A DNA stretch of 64,000 nucleotides from Megalopta genalis. Its lineage: Eukaryota; Arthropoda; Insecta; Hymenoptera; Halictidae. A program made the translations under genes and the position numbers. Shown here in pieces: positions 34,047 through 46,155 of the stretch. The stretch spans positions 42,426,742 to 42,490,741 of the forward strand of contig NC_135014.1 of assembly GCF_051020955.1 (NCBI RefSeq), read 5' to 3'. The notes beneath the pieces were generated by a model. The model worked only from the letters and a program-made list of their open reading frames with translations, was not told the origin of the DNA and searched no databases. The first letter of the stretch is position 1. Each line of letters starts with the position of its first letter.

Positions 34047-35661
34047 TATATTAGAATAAAAATCGAGCACACTTTAAATAAATCTAATCTTGTCGTTCGT
34101 ATAAGACAATATACATAAGTCGTGTTTAGTGGTTAAACAACTGCGATGGAAAAAAAGAGCAAGTAAAATACAACAACTATGGTTAAAACAAATTAAAAAG
34201 TGCGCGTTGGACAGTATACTTAGAAAATTCTCGTAAATAGAGCTCCTAATTAATATATACGCCTTACACGCGAAATTAGGCAAAAGAAGAACTGCCGTAA
34301 TAAATTGCGGGTAAATCGCCTTACCGCATTCGTTCATATTTCGTCGTGTATTATGCTAAACGAGTTTACCGAGGGGATGATGTCCCAGCGGAGTCAAGAA
34401 TTTTCCGTGACGAATGGAAGAACGCGCAGGTTCACCGTTTCCATGGGGTCTGAGAGGAACTTCGGCTCCGCATCTGTTTCTTGGTCACGAAGAACTTCGC
34501 CGAACCTTTTTTCCCCTGTGCTAATACAACACCCCTGGATCGCAAGGGAGTTAGGGAAAGTTAGGGGATGGGAGCGTTCGAAGTTTTTCTGTTAACGAGC
34601 GGCGTGGCAGCCGACTTCGCTTCTTGAAACATTATGGGTATTATTGTAGGACAAGAACAAACTAAGACGCTACCGCACAGATGTTTTTCCAGCGCAACAA
34701 TTTAAGCGTTGACGAGTGAGTTGGAAGAGCTGCGAGTAGCCATGGTCCGAGGACTTTCAGGTCTAAGCTTCTTGTTTATGGCTCCATTTATAGAGTTCTA
34801 AATAGACCGAAAGTAATTGTAATGCAAAATAAATTGGAACGAGGACACGTTAATACTTCGAACCGGAATGTCTTCGGCATAATTGGGTGCTTTTGTCATG
34901 CCAACTCTATGCCATTGTCCACAACTGTCCCGCGTTTCGTTATCCGCTCTAATTTTTCCGACGTGAGACAACGATGCGTGAAACGGAATCGTCCGCATCT
35001 GTACAAATTTTGTATAATCTATGCCGAGCAGGAGGCGCCTTCTTGAGGGCCTTGATGAACGGCAATAGGCGTCTGTGCCCGCCGCTTTTGTCAGGCTTCC
35101 AGGAAGAAAAGTGCCTACTGAATAATGCAACACCGCTTCCTTGATACAGTGAAAATGGACGACTGGTTTTCCGTTTATCGAATTTTCATTGGCCAACTTC
35201 ACCGACGTTCACAAATTATGTTTTACATACTGCGACGATCACCGTTTCCAAATACGGCGGCTGCCGTAGCACCGGCACACGTGTGTTTGCATTAATTTTA
35301 ATACGAGAAGGAAATGGTGTACGAGTGCTGGTTTTATTGTTCCTTTCGTAATTATGCGTTCCGTTATCTGATACTGCAAAGTATGCTACAGCATCGTAAA
35401 GTGCGTTTGTAGTAAAACTGATTCGGTTGAGAAAACATCTTCAACATTTTTCTATAAATAAATTGTACAGATGACTGAAGTAGTGGAACATAAGCTAATT
35501 AACGTAATTCGATTTTTACTGATTTGTGTGTTGTTCTACAATGTTCTACAATATGTAGTTTTTTTTGGATCAAGTATCATTATTGATGATATTCAAATGA
35601 TCAAAATCCATTGTGTGTTTCGTTTTATGCTGATAATTCGAATTTTTACGTAATTTTCAAA
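34047..35661. other. Intergenic DNA with GC-rich parts (34.3-34.6 and 34.84-35.3 kb)
   Basis: The 134-residue minus frame at 34798-35202 starts with GTG, and the 96-residue plus frame at 34305-34595 contains an in-frame ATG, but neither has a domain I recognise. GC-rich parts may be regulatory or untranslated exons. Confidence 0.3.
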
Positions 35662-35856
35662 TAATATTTTACGCAAAATAAAAATGATGTGCATCGATTG
35701 TAAGAAATAGGAAATGCATAGACATTTATTCCTGTCTTGAATAATTTTAACGGGTTATAAATAATATAATTAAATTATTGAAGTCAAATAGTGTCACTGT
35801 CTTGTGTTTCAATTTTTGTGTTTCATTTTTGTTATAAATGCATGAAATCCGCAGCT
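35662..35856 (+). mobile_element. Family T element
   Basis: The left AATATTTTACGCAAAATAAA then ATCGATTGTAAGAAATAGGA is the long end with a decayed tip. The right TTTTTGTTATAAATGCATGA then AATCCGCAGCT is the short end. About 195 bp. Confidence 0.65.
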
Positions 35857-36215
35857 TACTGATGTGTTACTTTATTTCGTTCATGTTGCTCTGTAGACTT
35901 CAAGATTATTTCTAGCAATAGTTTTGGATTGATTAGTACCTCTATTAACAATCTTGTTAGTTTACTTATAGATAGAATTTTCATTGACAGAAATACTAAT
36001 TCATTTTCAGCATTTTTTTATTTCGTAAATCGAAAAGAACGTTACATAGAAGAAACAGTTAAATTATTTGATCAATGAGTTTCGCATCTTGCTTTAAACA
36101 ATAAATTCTTTATAAACTGTGTGTATGTATATCCTCTTAGGATGATCTGTATTTCTAAAACCGCTAAGGATATAGTAATCGTTTGAATGTATCCGTTGCT
36201 CACTGTATTGAATCT
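35857..36215. other. AT-rich intergenic DNA
   Basis: Nothing was recognised. Confidence 0.5.
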
Positions 36216-36405
36216 AGCATGACCACACGTGTTGCAAGTTGCAACGATATAGTCGTTATTTGCACAAGCCTACCGTAGGGCACCAAGAAACATTTTTTCC
36301 CCGTAATTCAAACAAACGATAGAGGTGTCATCGTGTTACAGAAATAGGTGAACATATGCCATATCGCGCAAAAATGATTATTTACATTGGACTATTTTGT
36401 TATGT
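36216..36405 (+). repeat. Second local duplication, copy 1
   Basis: This aligns with about 37140-37330 in direct orientation. Shared blocks in order are GTTGCAA, GATA(T)AG, CAAGCC(T)ACCGT, GGCA followed by a short gap and AAGRAAC, TTTTTTCC, TCAAACAAACGATAG, AGGTRTCATCGT-like and CATATGCCAT/CACATGCCAT. By eye identity is about 65%. No conserved frame is evident. Confidence 0.45.
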
Positions 36406-37139
36406 CGCAGCATTATTTGTATTGACAAAAAAAAAGTGGCAAGAAAAAAATACAGTAATCATTTCTGTTCGGATTATTCTATGATTCATTCGAGTCCCAT
36501 ACCTTTGTTTATTTTAAGTAATTAATTACGCGGTGTGACTGATTTTATAATAATTTATTTGAAGTATCTGATTCTATATACAACCATTTAACGTATATTC
36601 TTTTTTTGTATTTCCAAACTGAGGAAAGCATAAATCATGGTTCGCTCATATTATACATCACACTTTTAAATCAATTATATACAAATAAATTATATTATTT
36701 CGTATTTTTTCAGAAAAGGTATACATCGTATAGGTCGACAACTATTAAAATCTGGTAATTAATTTATCAATGACGCTAATATGTAAGATATGTTTGTGGA
36801 AAAATTAATTTGCAATATTGTGTACTCGGCTAGGTACAAAATGATTTACAACATGCTATATGTATAGGGAGGATACTATCTCAAAATGTGTACACCAATT
36901 AAACACAAAAAATTCAGAGATAAAGATTTAAAAACCCAAACAAAGTTATTTTTGTGTTCTTATAAGGGATATTATAAAAGTGGGATCGCATAAACAAAGA
37001 AAATAAAATTATTCATTAACAAAATGATGAACATAATTTCTGTCGAACGTAGTTCTTAAAATCAGATAGAATGTCCTATAATAAATCTGACACGTTCGGA
37101 GATTCGAGAAGAAGCGTAACACGCGAATTCGCCTCGAGC
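36406..37139. other. AT-rich spacer between the duplicated segments
   Basis: Nothing was recognised. Confidence 0.45.
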
Positions 37140-37335
37140 CTCGAATGATCGTACGCGTTGCAAATTGAACCGAGATAGGGACTATCTTTTCAAGCCACCG
37201 TTGCGTTGGGTGGCAAGGAACTTTTTTCCTTGCAGTCCAAACAAACGATAGGTGGAGGTATCGTCTTTCTCGCGAAAAACATACAATCGTGAACACATGC
37301 CATTCCGCGGAAAAATTTACCGCTCGTCTGGTACG
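37140..37335 (+). repeat. Second local duplication, copy 2
   Basis: Partner of 36216-36405 and more GC-rich than it. It overlaps the 128-residue minus frame at 37009-37395, which is not preserved in copy 1, arguing against shared coding. Confidence 0.45.
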
Positions 37336-37840
37336 ATTGCAAAGTGGCACGATTATAAAGACGTCTCTGTGTGCATATCGAAAAGCAAAGTTCACTTACT
37401 TATTTCACGTTCGTCGATAAACTGGAATCGCCGTACGCGCACGTTCGGCGAAATAGAGGAATGGTAAACCAGTTCAATGCTACTCGGTGTTATACAACAT
37501 AGAAGTACGTTATGTTATGGTACCGATTACGCTCGTCAAAAGTTTCCGGTATTGGAAAGTTTTTTAAGATTAGTTTGTTTTCTTAATTCATCTTATATAT
37601 ATATATATAGACGGCGATTGTCACGACTCTGCTTCTGCCAGATTAATAAGAGACAGTGCTACTTTTTTTTATACCGTGGGATCCGATGTGAAAATCTTCC
37701 GACGTTGTGAGATTCTTGAGGAATTTTAACATTCTTGAATGCAAGTGATTTTTAAAAGATACAGTCAAATCAATATTTCTAGAACTTTGTTATTTATCAA
37801 AAAAGTAGTTGGCGCTTAATAATTAATAAAAGCTTAATAC
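37336..37840. other. Intergenic DNA with a short (TA)n
   Basis: About nine TA units lie near 37594-37610. Nothing else was recognised. Confidence 0.4.
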
Positions 37841-37880
37841 GCCTGCAGATTTTACGCATCTCGGCAAAAATTGTGTTCTT
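37841..37880 (+). mobile_element. Family T end fragment
   Basis: GCCTGCAGATTTTACGCATC then TCGGCAAAAATTG matches the short end. No opposite end was found. Confidence 0.4.
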
Positions 37881-40346
37881 AAATTTATATAAAATGATAT
37901 ATATAACTTAGGTTTTTTTTATACAATGTAGTTTTGAAACGTTTGTTTTCATTTTGTAAATAACCTTCCGCTGACTGCGGCGATTTGCATACGACGCTGT
38001 GTGGAATTCGCAGCTATCGCCAACGAATTTCAAACGTGTGTCTGTTACACGACGTTGCGGCAAGTTAAACAAATGACGATTAGGCGGTGCTATGTCGGAC
38101 GAATAAGTTATGAGGCACAGTTCCTTTTTCTCCATAGGCTGCACAAACCATTTCTTTACGGAAAATCTTCGTTCAAGCTTTTCTCGAAGTAAACTGCATA
38201 TAGCATTCAGTACTGAATATGCAGATTTATGGACACCATTGTTCCAATTAGATACGAGATTACTGACTTCATTTACATAAAAATTCCTACACTTCATAAA
38301 TTCTACGAAGAATTGTCTTCAATAGTTTTCTGTTTCAAAAAATAGTAATCGATAGGTGTGTATCATTTGTTCAAGTCTTTTGTACTGTTACCTGCGAAAT
38401 TCCATTCAAGATTACTGTTAAAAATTTAACACTTCATGTGTTACAACTCCATACTGCATATTTATAAGATTACACCGTAGAAAAGCCCGAAATCATGGCT
38501 AAAACCCTAAAAATCGAAGTTGTCGGTGGGGAGTTTTTAACTTACGAATTGGCTACTTTAATGATGCGTCCGTATGGTGGTAAAAACAAAATGACTCATA
38601 CTTTTATACTTGAATGGCAATTGCACTTCGAACTTCGAGTTTCTTGAACAATCATTACTCGCAAACGTGAGCGACAGTGCGAAGTGCATATTGTGAAGTC
38701 TGTATCTTTTTGTGGAAGTATTTTTTTTAAATTGCGTAAAATGGATATTGTTCCTGGTGGTAAGTACAACATTTTTTAGCGCTAACATGTCAAAAATTGT
38801 TATTTGTTATATTAGTAAATCGATAAATTGTAGATATAAATTATAAGAGCAAATAGAATACATTTATTGTAAAGTTATACTCGTAACTTTCTAGTCTTAG
38901 GAGGTCCTACCTTCAAACTTAATGGAGCCATAGTTAATATTTTCATCTAGCTATTCTTAAAAAATTGGCTGCATCGAAGTGCCCGTTTTTCCATTGTAGC
39001 CATTTTTATGAGAAAAACAGAATTACTTTTTAAAAATCGTGTCAAATTACTTAAATTGTTTTGAGATATTAGAAAAATCACTTTATTAGACACAATGTCG
39101 AAAATTATTTTGGAGAAAGATTGAAATTTGTTAGATTGAAGGAAACTTTTTAATTTTGTGTTTTCTATTTTCAGGATCTCGTGAGAGTGAAGAAGTGATT
39201 TTTAAGTGATTTTTAATAATTAAAAAATATGTAAATAGTAATACTAGTATTGCATCAAAAATTACATCAATGGTGGTGATATAAGCGCTAAAAAAATTAG
39301 TTTCTGCCCTGAGAACTAAATGGTAATGTTTTGTTTTTTTCAAATTTTAAATTCAGGTTCATAATCAGAATTTCCGAAAATATACACACACCAATCTTTG
39401 TGAAAATCAAATCATTTTTTCAACAACCCATCCGCTATATTGGATCCGCTATTTTGTTTTTTGAATTTTCAGGTTTAGATTCGTAATCAGCGACCATGAA
39501 AACCCTTACATACAAATTTTCAATTAAATTTGTCATTATTTTCTATTTTGACTATGATTTCGGGTTTTGTGAGCCATGCATCATCGTGAAGGAACAAACA
39601 TGTGGGATTTTCTTCAGCAGGATTTACGACACGGACGCGACGAATAGCTGTTTCTGAGATTTGGACAAATTTCACATTTGGCGACCATTCGATGACCAAC
39701 TTCCGTTTCGTCCTTCTCAATAGCCGTGACGTAAAGTAGGCACTTCCGAAGGGTCTACCCTAAGTTGTACCAGTATTCAAGGCTACCTCTGTCCTGGAGG
39801 AAGCCTGCAACGTTGCCAAGGTTTTCGAAGATTCCTTCCTTTCTTCCTTTCTTTCGAAGATTCCTTCTTTGAAGGATGCACAGATTGGAAAATTGCATCT
39901 TTTCGGCAAGGATAAATCAGCGCGATTCCTCTGCATAACAGTGGGAGTACGGAGACCAAAAAAAAAAATCGAGACGACACAAGTCAGAAGTTATTCGATC
40001 GTTTCACGATCAGTACTAATGAGGAGTAACATCACCCTTCTCGCGATCATTTACTAGCACAAGTCATTCTCCTTCTCACGAACTCGCGTATCATCCGTCC
40101 AAACGAACAATTGGATCAACCGTTTCCTTGCACAAAATAATTGTACGCGCGACCACCGCTCCATCAATTAGATCCGATTGCCCAAGATTAATTTGGCGGG
40201 AAATTTATCGACGACATGGGAGTCAATGCGAGTGTTCAATACGGGCCTCACAATCTCGAATGGGTGCAAACAAACCTGCACGTTATTTTTAATGCTCGCT
40301 TCGACTTCACTGGTATGTTCCAATGTTGGGAAAGTAACTGCAAATA
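37881..40346. other. Intergenic DNA, 2.5 kb without recognisable genes
   Basis: The frames are short. A local echo of AATTTTCAGGTTYAGATTCR followed by TAATCAG occurs near 39350 and 39465. TTCGAAGATTCCTTC is repeated at 39825 and 39855. The region 39720-40345 is less AT-rich; a 77-residue ATG frame at 40216-40449 runs into the MITE at 40347, so its C-terminal part is transposon-derived. Confidence 0.4.
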
Positions 40347-40789
40347 CAGGGTGTCCCAGGTTTTAATGTTCAAACTTTGTCAGTATATTCTATGGCACAA
40401 CGTAAGAAAAAAATGTTATGTAAACATAGGTCATATAGAGCTTTATTAAGAAGTTATAACAAAAATTCAGAATAGGAATAGTAATCTACTAAAAAAAAAA
40501 ATAAAAAATAAAAAAAAATCTTCGCTCGATGTCAATCATGTATTGTCAACAACGGTTATTAATACATTTCGAAATAACATTTCGAAGCTTACATAAACAC
40601 ACGGCATGTGCTGATCTATTCAAGCCAATGCTCGCAGTAACAGCAAGTTGATTACTATTCCTATTCTGAATTTTTGCTATAACTTCTTAATAAAGCTCTA
40701 TATGACCTATGTTTACATAACATTTTTTTCTTACTTTGTGCCATAGAATACACTATCAAAGTTTGAACATTAAAACCCTGGACACCCTG
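40347..40789. mobile_element. TA-flanked MITE with about 140-bp inverted arms
   Basis: CAGGGTGTCCCAGGTTTTAA and a long left arm (TATGTAAACATAGGTCATAT, TTCAGAATAGGAATAGTAAT) are mirrored almost perfectly at 40645-40789 (ATTACTATTCCTATTCTGAA, ATATGACCTATGTTTACATA, CCTGGACACCCTG). TA on each side (40345-40346, 40790-40791). The loop holds a poly-A-rich run at 40488-40520. Confidence 0.9.
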
Positions 40790-40803
40790 TATGTATGTAT
40801 CTA

Positions 40804-40955
40804 CAGGGTGTCCCAAAAAAATGTCTCATAATACGGAAATGGGGAGGTAGCTGAGGTCATTCTAAGTAACTTTTTGCTTAGTGAGAATGCAATCTGCGGC
40901 TTTGTTTACGAGTTATTAACGAAAAACACTGACCAATGAGAGGCGAGCGCGCGAA
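40804..40955 (+). mobile_element. Family A foldback MITE, copy 4 (left half only)
   Basis: CAGGGTGTCCCAAAAAAATG, GCAATCTGCGGCTTTGTTTA and CCAATGAGAGGCGAGCGCGC are present, but the mirrored right half is absent. The element stops in unrelated GC-rich sequence. It starts 14 bp after the end of the previous MITE. Confidence 0.8.
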
Positions 40956-41266
40956 CTACAACGTGGTTGATCGCTCGAGTGCAACGTGCTCCGACCGCAG
41001 AGTTTGACAGAAGATCGGGGCTCCGTGCTGTGTTTGAATCAATGAACAAGTCACGGAGCAAGAATTTTCGATTTTTGTTTTTACAACGTTACAGTGATAA
41101 TTTTAAGAAAAATGCTATTCATCCTTATTCCAGAATGTCTGAAGAATATTTTCTAATTTTTCGGACCGGAAATAATAAGTAGTTTAATCGCGTATAAAAA
41201 TAAGGTTTATGTTATGTTCTTTATGACATCTACTGTATAATTGCCAAAATATTTTTACTGGCATTA

Positions 41267-41268
<2 letters not shown>
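40956..41268. other. Mixed intergenic DNA
   Basis: Nothing was recognised. The 71-residue frame at 40967-41182 begins inside the truncated MITE. Confidence 0.4.

Positions 41269-41302
<34 letters not shown>
41269..41302 (+). repeat. (CT)n microsatellite
   Basis: About 17 CT units. Confidence 0.95.
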
Positions 41303-41305
<3 letters not shown>

Positions 41306-42064
41306 ATTCTTCAGATATAAAGTAACCGTCGTTCAGGAAACACTAAATTCTGTTTACAATAAATCATTATAAATAATCCTAACATTAAATATCAAGTGAT
41401 GCCTTGTCTATTGTTACTGAATGAGCTGAAGAGTATTTCCACAATTCGCTTTTATACCTACCATTTCCAAGAAGCACGTGATAGTTGTTGGAAAACAGTA
41501 GCGCGATTTGAAATCAAGTACTAGAGATCCAACCGTCAATGGACGACGATCGTAGGGGGGTGGGGGGCTGGTCGAAAGCGACGAGTCCATCGATTATCTT
41601 GACAGTTTTGTGCCGCTTAGTATTCCGTGCAACGTTTCCGGTGGAAATACGTGTCGGAAATTACATCTTCTGCGTGTTATGTACTCGTACAAGCCACTAA
41701 TACGCGCGGATAATTAGAGAATCAGTCACGAGAGTGTAACGCGCGTGGAAATTACGGCCAGCCGAAGGATGAGAATCAACCACGGAGTCGGACTGTCTCC
41801 GACGAGAGAACGAAACGCGTTAAATGAAATTCGGTGCAGCTGGGGCCCCGACGCGGTGACAAGTTGTTCGATAATACTCTCGCTTTTGACGACGCAATTC
41901 CGTTACGGTAAATTATTGGCGGATGTTCTTTCGTGTTATTTTGACCCGTGCTCGCGAATTACGGTGTTTTTGCGTGTCGTTATTATTTCTGTCGCTATAA
42001 TAAATTGGCAACGAGACTGTCTTTTGTTGGCAAAGTGTCGAATGTTCGATGAAATTCTGTGTTC
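41303..42064. other. Mixed intergenic DNA, GC-rich 41.5-41.95 kb
   Basis: A G-rich run GGGGGGTGGGGGG lies near 41553. The 131-residue frame at 41745-42140 begins at GTG and runs into the mariner relic, so it is not supported. Confidence 0.35.
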
Positions 42065-42541
42065 AACTTGTCCAACAAGTTTCTTTCCTTTTTTCGATAT
42101 GAAACAAATACACGATATTTATTGTTTAAGGTTGATTTAATGCGTAATATATATGAACCGTCCTGTTCGATCACCTTCTCCAATCTTCCAGGAAGCCTCA
42201 TTATTCCCTCTTTCCAAATTAGTTGGGGCTTACTTGCAAAATATTCCTCGAGGTGCGCTTTTATTTCGCTTACGGATTGAAACCCGTTTATCATGGAGAG
42301 ATTTTTTTAATGACAGAAACGAGTCGGATGGAGCGAGATCCGGGGAGTACGGAGGATGCGATAGAAGGTCTCAATCAAACTATAAAAGCTTCTTTCTTAC
42401 AGACAATGCAACATGCGGTTTTGCATTGTCGTGATGAAAAACGACGCCTCCTCGGTTCGCCAATTCTGGCCGTTTTTCTGCTACGGCGGTTCAAGGACAA
42501 ATTTAGACTATCAATTAAAGAAATATTTTTTGTACATGATT
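42065..42541 (-). pseudogene. mariner transposase relic (C-terminal DD34D part)
   Basis: On the minus strand the frame reads a GVVFHHDNAKPHVA block (D codon 42428-42430), then HPPYSPDLAPSD (second D codon 42323-42325), with 34 residues between the aspartates. This is the mariner DD34D spacing of the catalytic core. After a frameshift near 42285 it continues as EIKAHLEEYFASKP and WKEGIMRLPGRLEKVIEQ, the usual mariner C-terminus. Two in-frame stops (42380-42382 and 42371-42373) lie between the aspartates. The N-terminal helix-turn-helix half and first catalytic aspartate were not found. CAACTTGTCCAACAAGTTTC at 42065 resembles a mariner terminal repeat. Inactive. Confidence 0.85.
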
Positions 42542-42837
42542 TCAGATATCTGTGGACTGAGTGAAGCTGACCACCACGAAGAATATATTTTTGGGAATCC
42601 CTCAAAAGCACTGTCATAACTTACACATTTTTGCATATTTTTAAATGAAAGGATACAGTTAATAATAAAAAGTCTGGTCGTTCAAATAAAGGAACATTGG
42701 CTGAAAAAGATGTTAAAAGCTTTGAGAACAAAATTCCTAAAAAACACAATTTTTGTCAACTCCTAATTAAGCATGACCCCTTGAGGAAAGAAATAAACGT
42801 TTACGTTACTCCGCAGAAATCCGCAATCTAGTTAGTT
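42542..42837. other. Intergenic DNA, possibly decayed mariner 5' part
   Basis: No readable transposase sequence or second terminal repeat was found. ATCCGCAATCTAG near 42820 weakly resembles a family T tip. Confidence 0.35.
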
Positions 42838-43035
42838 CAGTAAATTCTCCCTAATTGACGCTTAGATTGTACACAAAAATGGACAATTTGGGAAAAGGAG
42901 ACACGATTATTCGAGCCTTGCGGCTCGTTTTCATAATTACTGATTGTCAACAACTATAAAAATGGGCCGCAAGGCTCGAATAATCGTATCTCCTCTTCCC
43001 AAATGGTCCATTTTTGTGTGCAATCTGAGAAATGA
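42838..43035. mobile_element. Family B palindromic MITE, copy 3
   Basis: The left tip CAGTAAATTCTCCCTAATTG continues with GACGCTTAGATTG. The arms AAAAATGGACAATTTGGGAA and TTCCCAAATGGTCCATTTTT and the central CGAGCCTTGCGGCTCG are well preserved. The right tip is decayed (TCTGAGAAATGACAG). Confidence 0.85.
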
Positions 43036-43149
43036 CAGAAACCGTAGGCCAAGGGTTTAATCGTTATTTACTACTTTGCGACTAAATATGTTGCATATAT
43101 ATTTTGGTATGTGATCCGAGGAAATTCTGCCAGTGCAAATTAAAAAATT

Positions 43150-43900
43150 TCGGGAGACTCCTCTATGAAATAAGGTTGGGACAAACGTCCGTTTAAATGG
43201 CGCCTCCGCGATTCAGCCGCCAGTCTCCACAGATCATTCTGTAAGCGAAGGAGGCAATTGCGGAACGCGTCAACAGATACACGGCACATCGATAGCGACA
43301 GGACACGGCACGCGATTGTTAAACGACAAGCGTTTACGCAACCTGCCGTACATTGCACACGCACTGACACGGCGGCACGAACGATTCGCTGGTTGCAAAA
43401 ACACGATTTCCACGGGGCGCGTCATCTGTGTGTCGTAACGGGAGCACCGTACGCCGGGGTGAGTTCACCTGCCTCCACGAAATGCCCGCCGGTTAATTGC
43501 GGATCGCATGAGGTCGTTCTGCGAAGACGGTTGATTTTCGGGGCGAGCATTGGTTCGCCGATGTTCCCGCTCGCGTGCAGGAAGGAAAGAATCACCTAAC
43601 CCGGTCATTAGCGGCACGGGCAAACAGTCTCCTTTTGGTTTGCTCGCAAGATCATTAGGAGGATTTAGGTCGGGAAAAAGAAAGGATTACATTCCGAGGG
43701 CGCACAAAGGATTCAATTCGAAACGGACGGGGTCACAACGATGGTTAACGATAGACGAAATTGGAGTTTCGTTGATTTGGCACTGGCCAAGCCTGGGAAA
43801 ACGTCCTGCGCCACAATTGTTCCCAACGGTTGCCGCACGTGTTCACACTTTGGCGGACATTTTTACGCCGGTCAGACTTTTTTCTTCCAACCTGTATTAG
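43150..43900. other. GC-rich island
   Basis: CpG-rich, with stop-poor frames on both strands (76-116 residues), none starting in a convincing context or showing domains. It may be a promoter or first exon. Confidence 0.3.
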
Positions 43901-44060
43901 GTCAGTCGGAAAGCAGTTGGGGTTCTCGCCGTTTGAAATTTTGCAGCCTGTTTTAACCATTTACACTAGCAGAATCTTCACGGATCACCTACCAAAAACT
44001 CGAACGCATGTTTTCACATGAACGTTTTTGGTGTTGTTATAGATACTCTATCAACTATTA

Positions 44061-44435
44061 CACTTGCGGACAAAAGTTAAAAAACTTTAACTTTTCAAGA
44101 CGTATCGTTAATATTTGAGTAGAATTTGATATTTTAACTCATATACGTCTTATTAAATTAAAAGTATATATTATCGTGAAGAGTGTAACACATTGTTTAT
44201 ATTGTAATATTGTTTTATTTAGTGCATATGACAAATAAACGGATGTATTGCATTTTTCATGGTTGATATAAGTCAAGAAACATTTCGATAAGGAAAAGAA
44301 ACATTGGTCGAAGTTATAAATAAATTAATATTTTCGTTGGCACAATACGAGTGTTTATCCTACGTTAAGAATGTTTACTTGAACCAAGAATATGCAACTG
44401 TGTAACACGTGCCTTAACTTTTGTCCGTGAGTGTG
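44061..44435. mobile_element. Tc1/mariner-type MITE with TA duplication
   Basis: CACTTGCGGACAAAAGTTAA at the left is mirrored by TTAACTTTTGTCCGTGAGTG at the right, with TA at 44059-44060 and 44436-44437. The CAC...GGACAAAAGT tip is Tc1-like. At 375 bp it is AT-rich with no ORF. Confidence 0.8.
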
Positions 44436-45970
44436 TATTTTTTAAAATATTTTTGCACTAAATTCACAGGTCTCTATTACCTGCTTTTCTTTCAACATTT
44501 TCTGTATCTTACTTCGAGTTATTTCATTATGCGTTCTGCAGTCCTAAAGTGCAGAGTTTACTTAATTGATTTTTGGTTTTTGCTTTCACCATTTCGCGAT
44601 GTCCACTTGACGCTGATGATATAAAGATACAGTGAAAGCATTCCGGATGAGATACAACGCCATAAGAGTAGTGGTCTCCCAATGTTAATCGAAGCGTTTT
44701 GACATGTTCTTATAAAAAGAGATTTTAATTGACGAATAACAGAAAATGGTTTCGAGAATTTCGTTTGATGTATCAGGAATCATTTGATACAATGGTAAAT
44801 ATTCTGATAATATTATAGAACAGTTAGTTAGTTACGGAGTCAGATCTAATCTTTATTAATTTGTACAATACATCGTTCTAGATATTCACTCATTTTAGTC
44901 GAAACGTTTATTTTGAAGTTGACGCTTTAATAATTACTTTTGCACTAATCTATTCGATTATATACTAATAATCCAATAGAGTATCGTTGCAATAGTACAG
45001 TTTTGACAATGATTTTTGCACTAATAAAGAAAATAAAATAAATGAATAATGATAAATAAATCATTAAAAAAAATTAGTTTATATAATCGAGAAGTTGTTT
45101 CGTTCTTTCACGAAAAAATGAAAGATAACGTTTGATGCTTTTTTTAATTGACAAAATATCGAATCAAGTGCTTTTCCAACACCCTTACAAAACGAAATTT
45201 TTTGAAAATGAAACAACTTTTCGAATGACCCAATAATATTTTATGCCATGTTGACATAGGAAAATGTGGCAACGAGCTCCTTGTTGATATTGATTAATGG
45301 TTAATAAAACGTGTTTCTGAACAACAAGGTCGCGAGTATTAATATTACAGACGAACGTGTGGTCTGACAATATTCCTACGTTTTATTTCTCCTTAGTTCC
45401 ACTCGATTTATTTCTCATATGATACAACGTAACAAATGTTTCCAGTTAAAGTTGATACTCAAGCATCCACGTTATACATACAAGTTTCCATCTTTTCTCT
45501 TTACTTCTCTATCTTTTCCTTTCGAAGAAACATTTCATTTCTTTCTTATTTCTATTCGAAGGACATGACTCCACCATTTGGCGGGAAATGCTGGAACACT
45601 CCGCCTAATAACAGGGAACCACTACAAAGAGTCGACCTGTATTTGTTGTCAAAATTAACGCGGATTCGTTCACCCAACATCTGTTTCTTGCCCCGTGGCT
45701 TCTTCCACCGTTACTCAGCTGTCCGTAATTGAAGACGAAAAAGAAGGTCTTCTGACGATTAACACGGCAAATTCGGAAAGGAAAACAGCGTTTGTATAGT
45801 ATACGACGTGTACCAGGAATCCGATGTTACCGAGCTCGCATTAAAAGCCAGACTTTTTAAATGCCCGTCATCTCGCGTTGCTACCTCCGAGGTGCATCGA
45901 TTTAAAGAACACACATCGGCTGAAGGTGCTCGAGCCTCCGCGTGATCCTTCAAGTCTTTAAGCTTCATCG
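44436..45970. other. AT-rich intergenic DNA
   Basis: Nothing was recognised. GC content rises after 45560. The 98-residue frame at 45436-45732 has no signature. Confidence 0.45.
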
Positions 45971-45974
45971 TCAA

Positions 45975-46130
45975 TTGCTTCTATAAGTAGCTGAACGCAC
46001 GCGTATTTGCGGATTTCGTATGGATGTCTCTCTGAAACAGCCTTCTCCGGTTCGCTAGAATCGATAAAGTCGTTCATCCAATTTACGACATTGTCTATTG
46101 ATCGAAAACGGGGGTCTGTCACGTTCAAAC
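45975..46130 (-). pseudogene. Possible second mariner C-terminal relic
   Basis: The minus frame reads FRSIDNVVNWMNDFIDSSEP, which resembles the mariner segment between the second catalytic motif and the C-terminal GIxxLPxRWxK motif. After a likely frameshift an FQRDIH string follows, where many mariners have an F-x-x-x-GIH motif. No catalytic motif is readable upstream, so the assignment rests on resemblance alone. Confidence 0.3.
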
Positions 46131-46155
46131 TGTGGATTTTATACACTTGTGAAAA
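46128..46155 (+). mobile_element. Possible family T end fragment
   Basis: AACTGTGGATTTTATACACT matches the family T short end at about 16 of 20 positions. It adjoins the putative mariner relic, so one of the two calls may be chance. Confidence 0.3.

Noticed and set aside
34798..35202. 134-residue minus-strand open frame
   Set aside because: Starts at GTG, has no domain signature and lies in a GC-richer stretch where long frames arise by chance.
41745..42140. 131-residue plus-strand frame
   Set aside because: It begins at GTG and runs antisense into the mariner relic terminal repeat.
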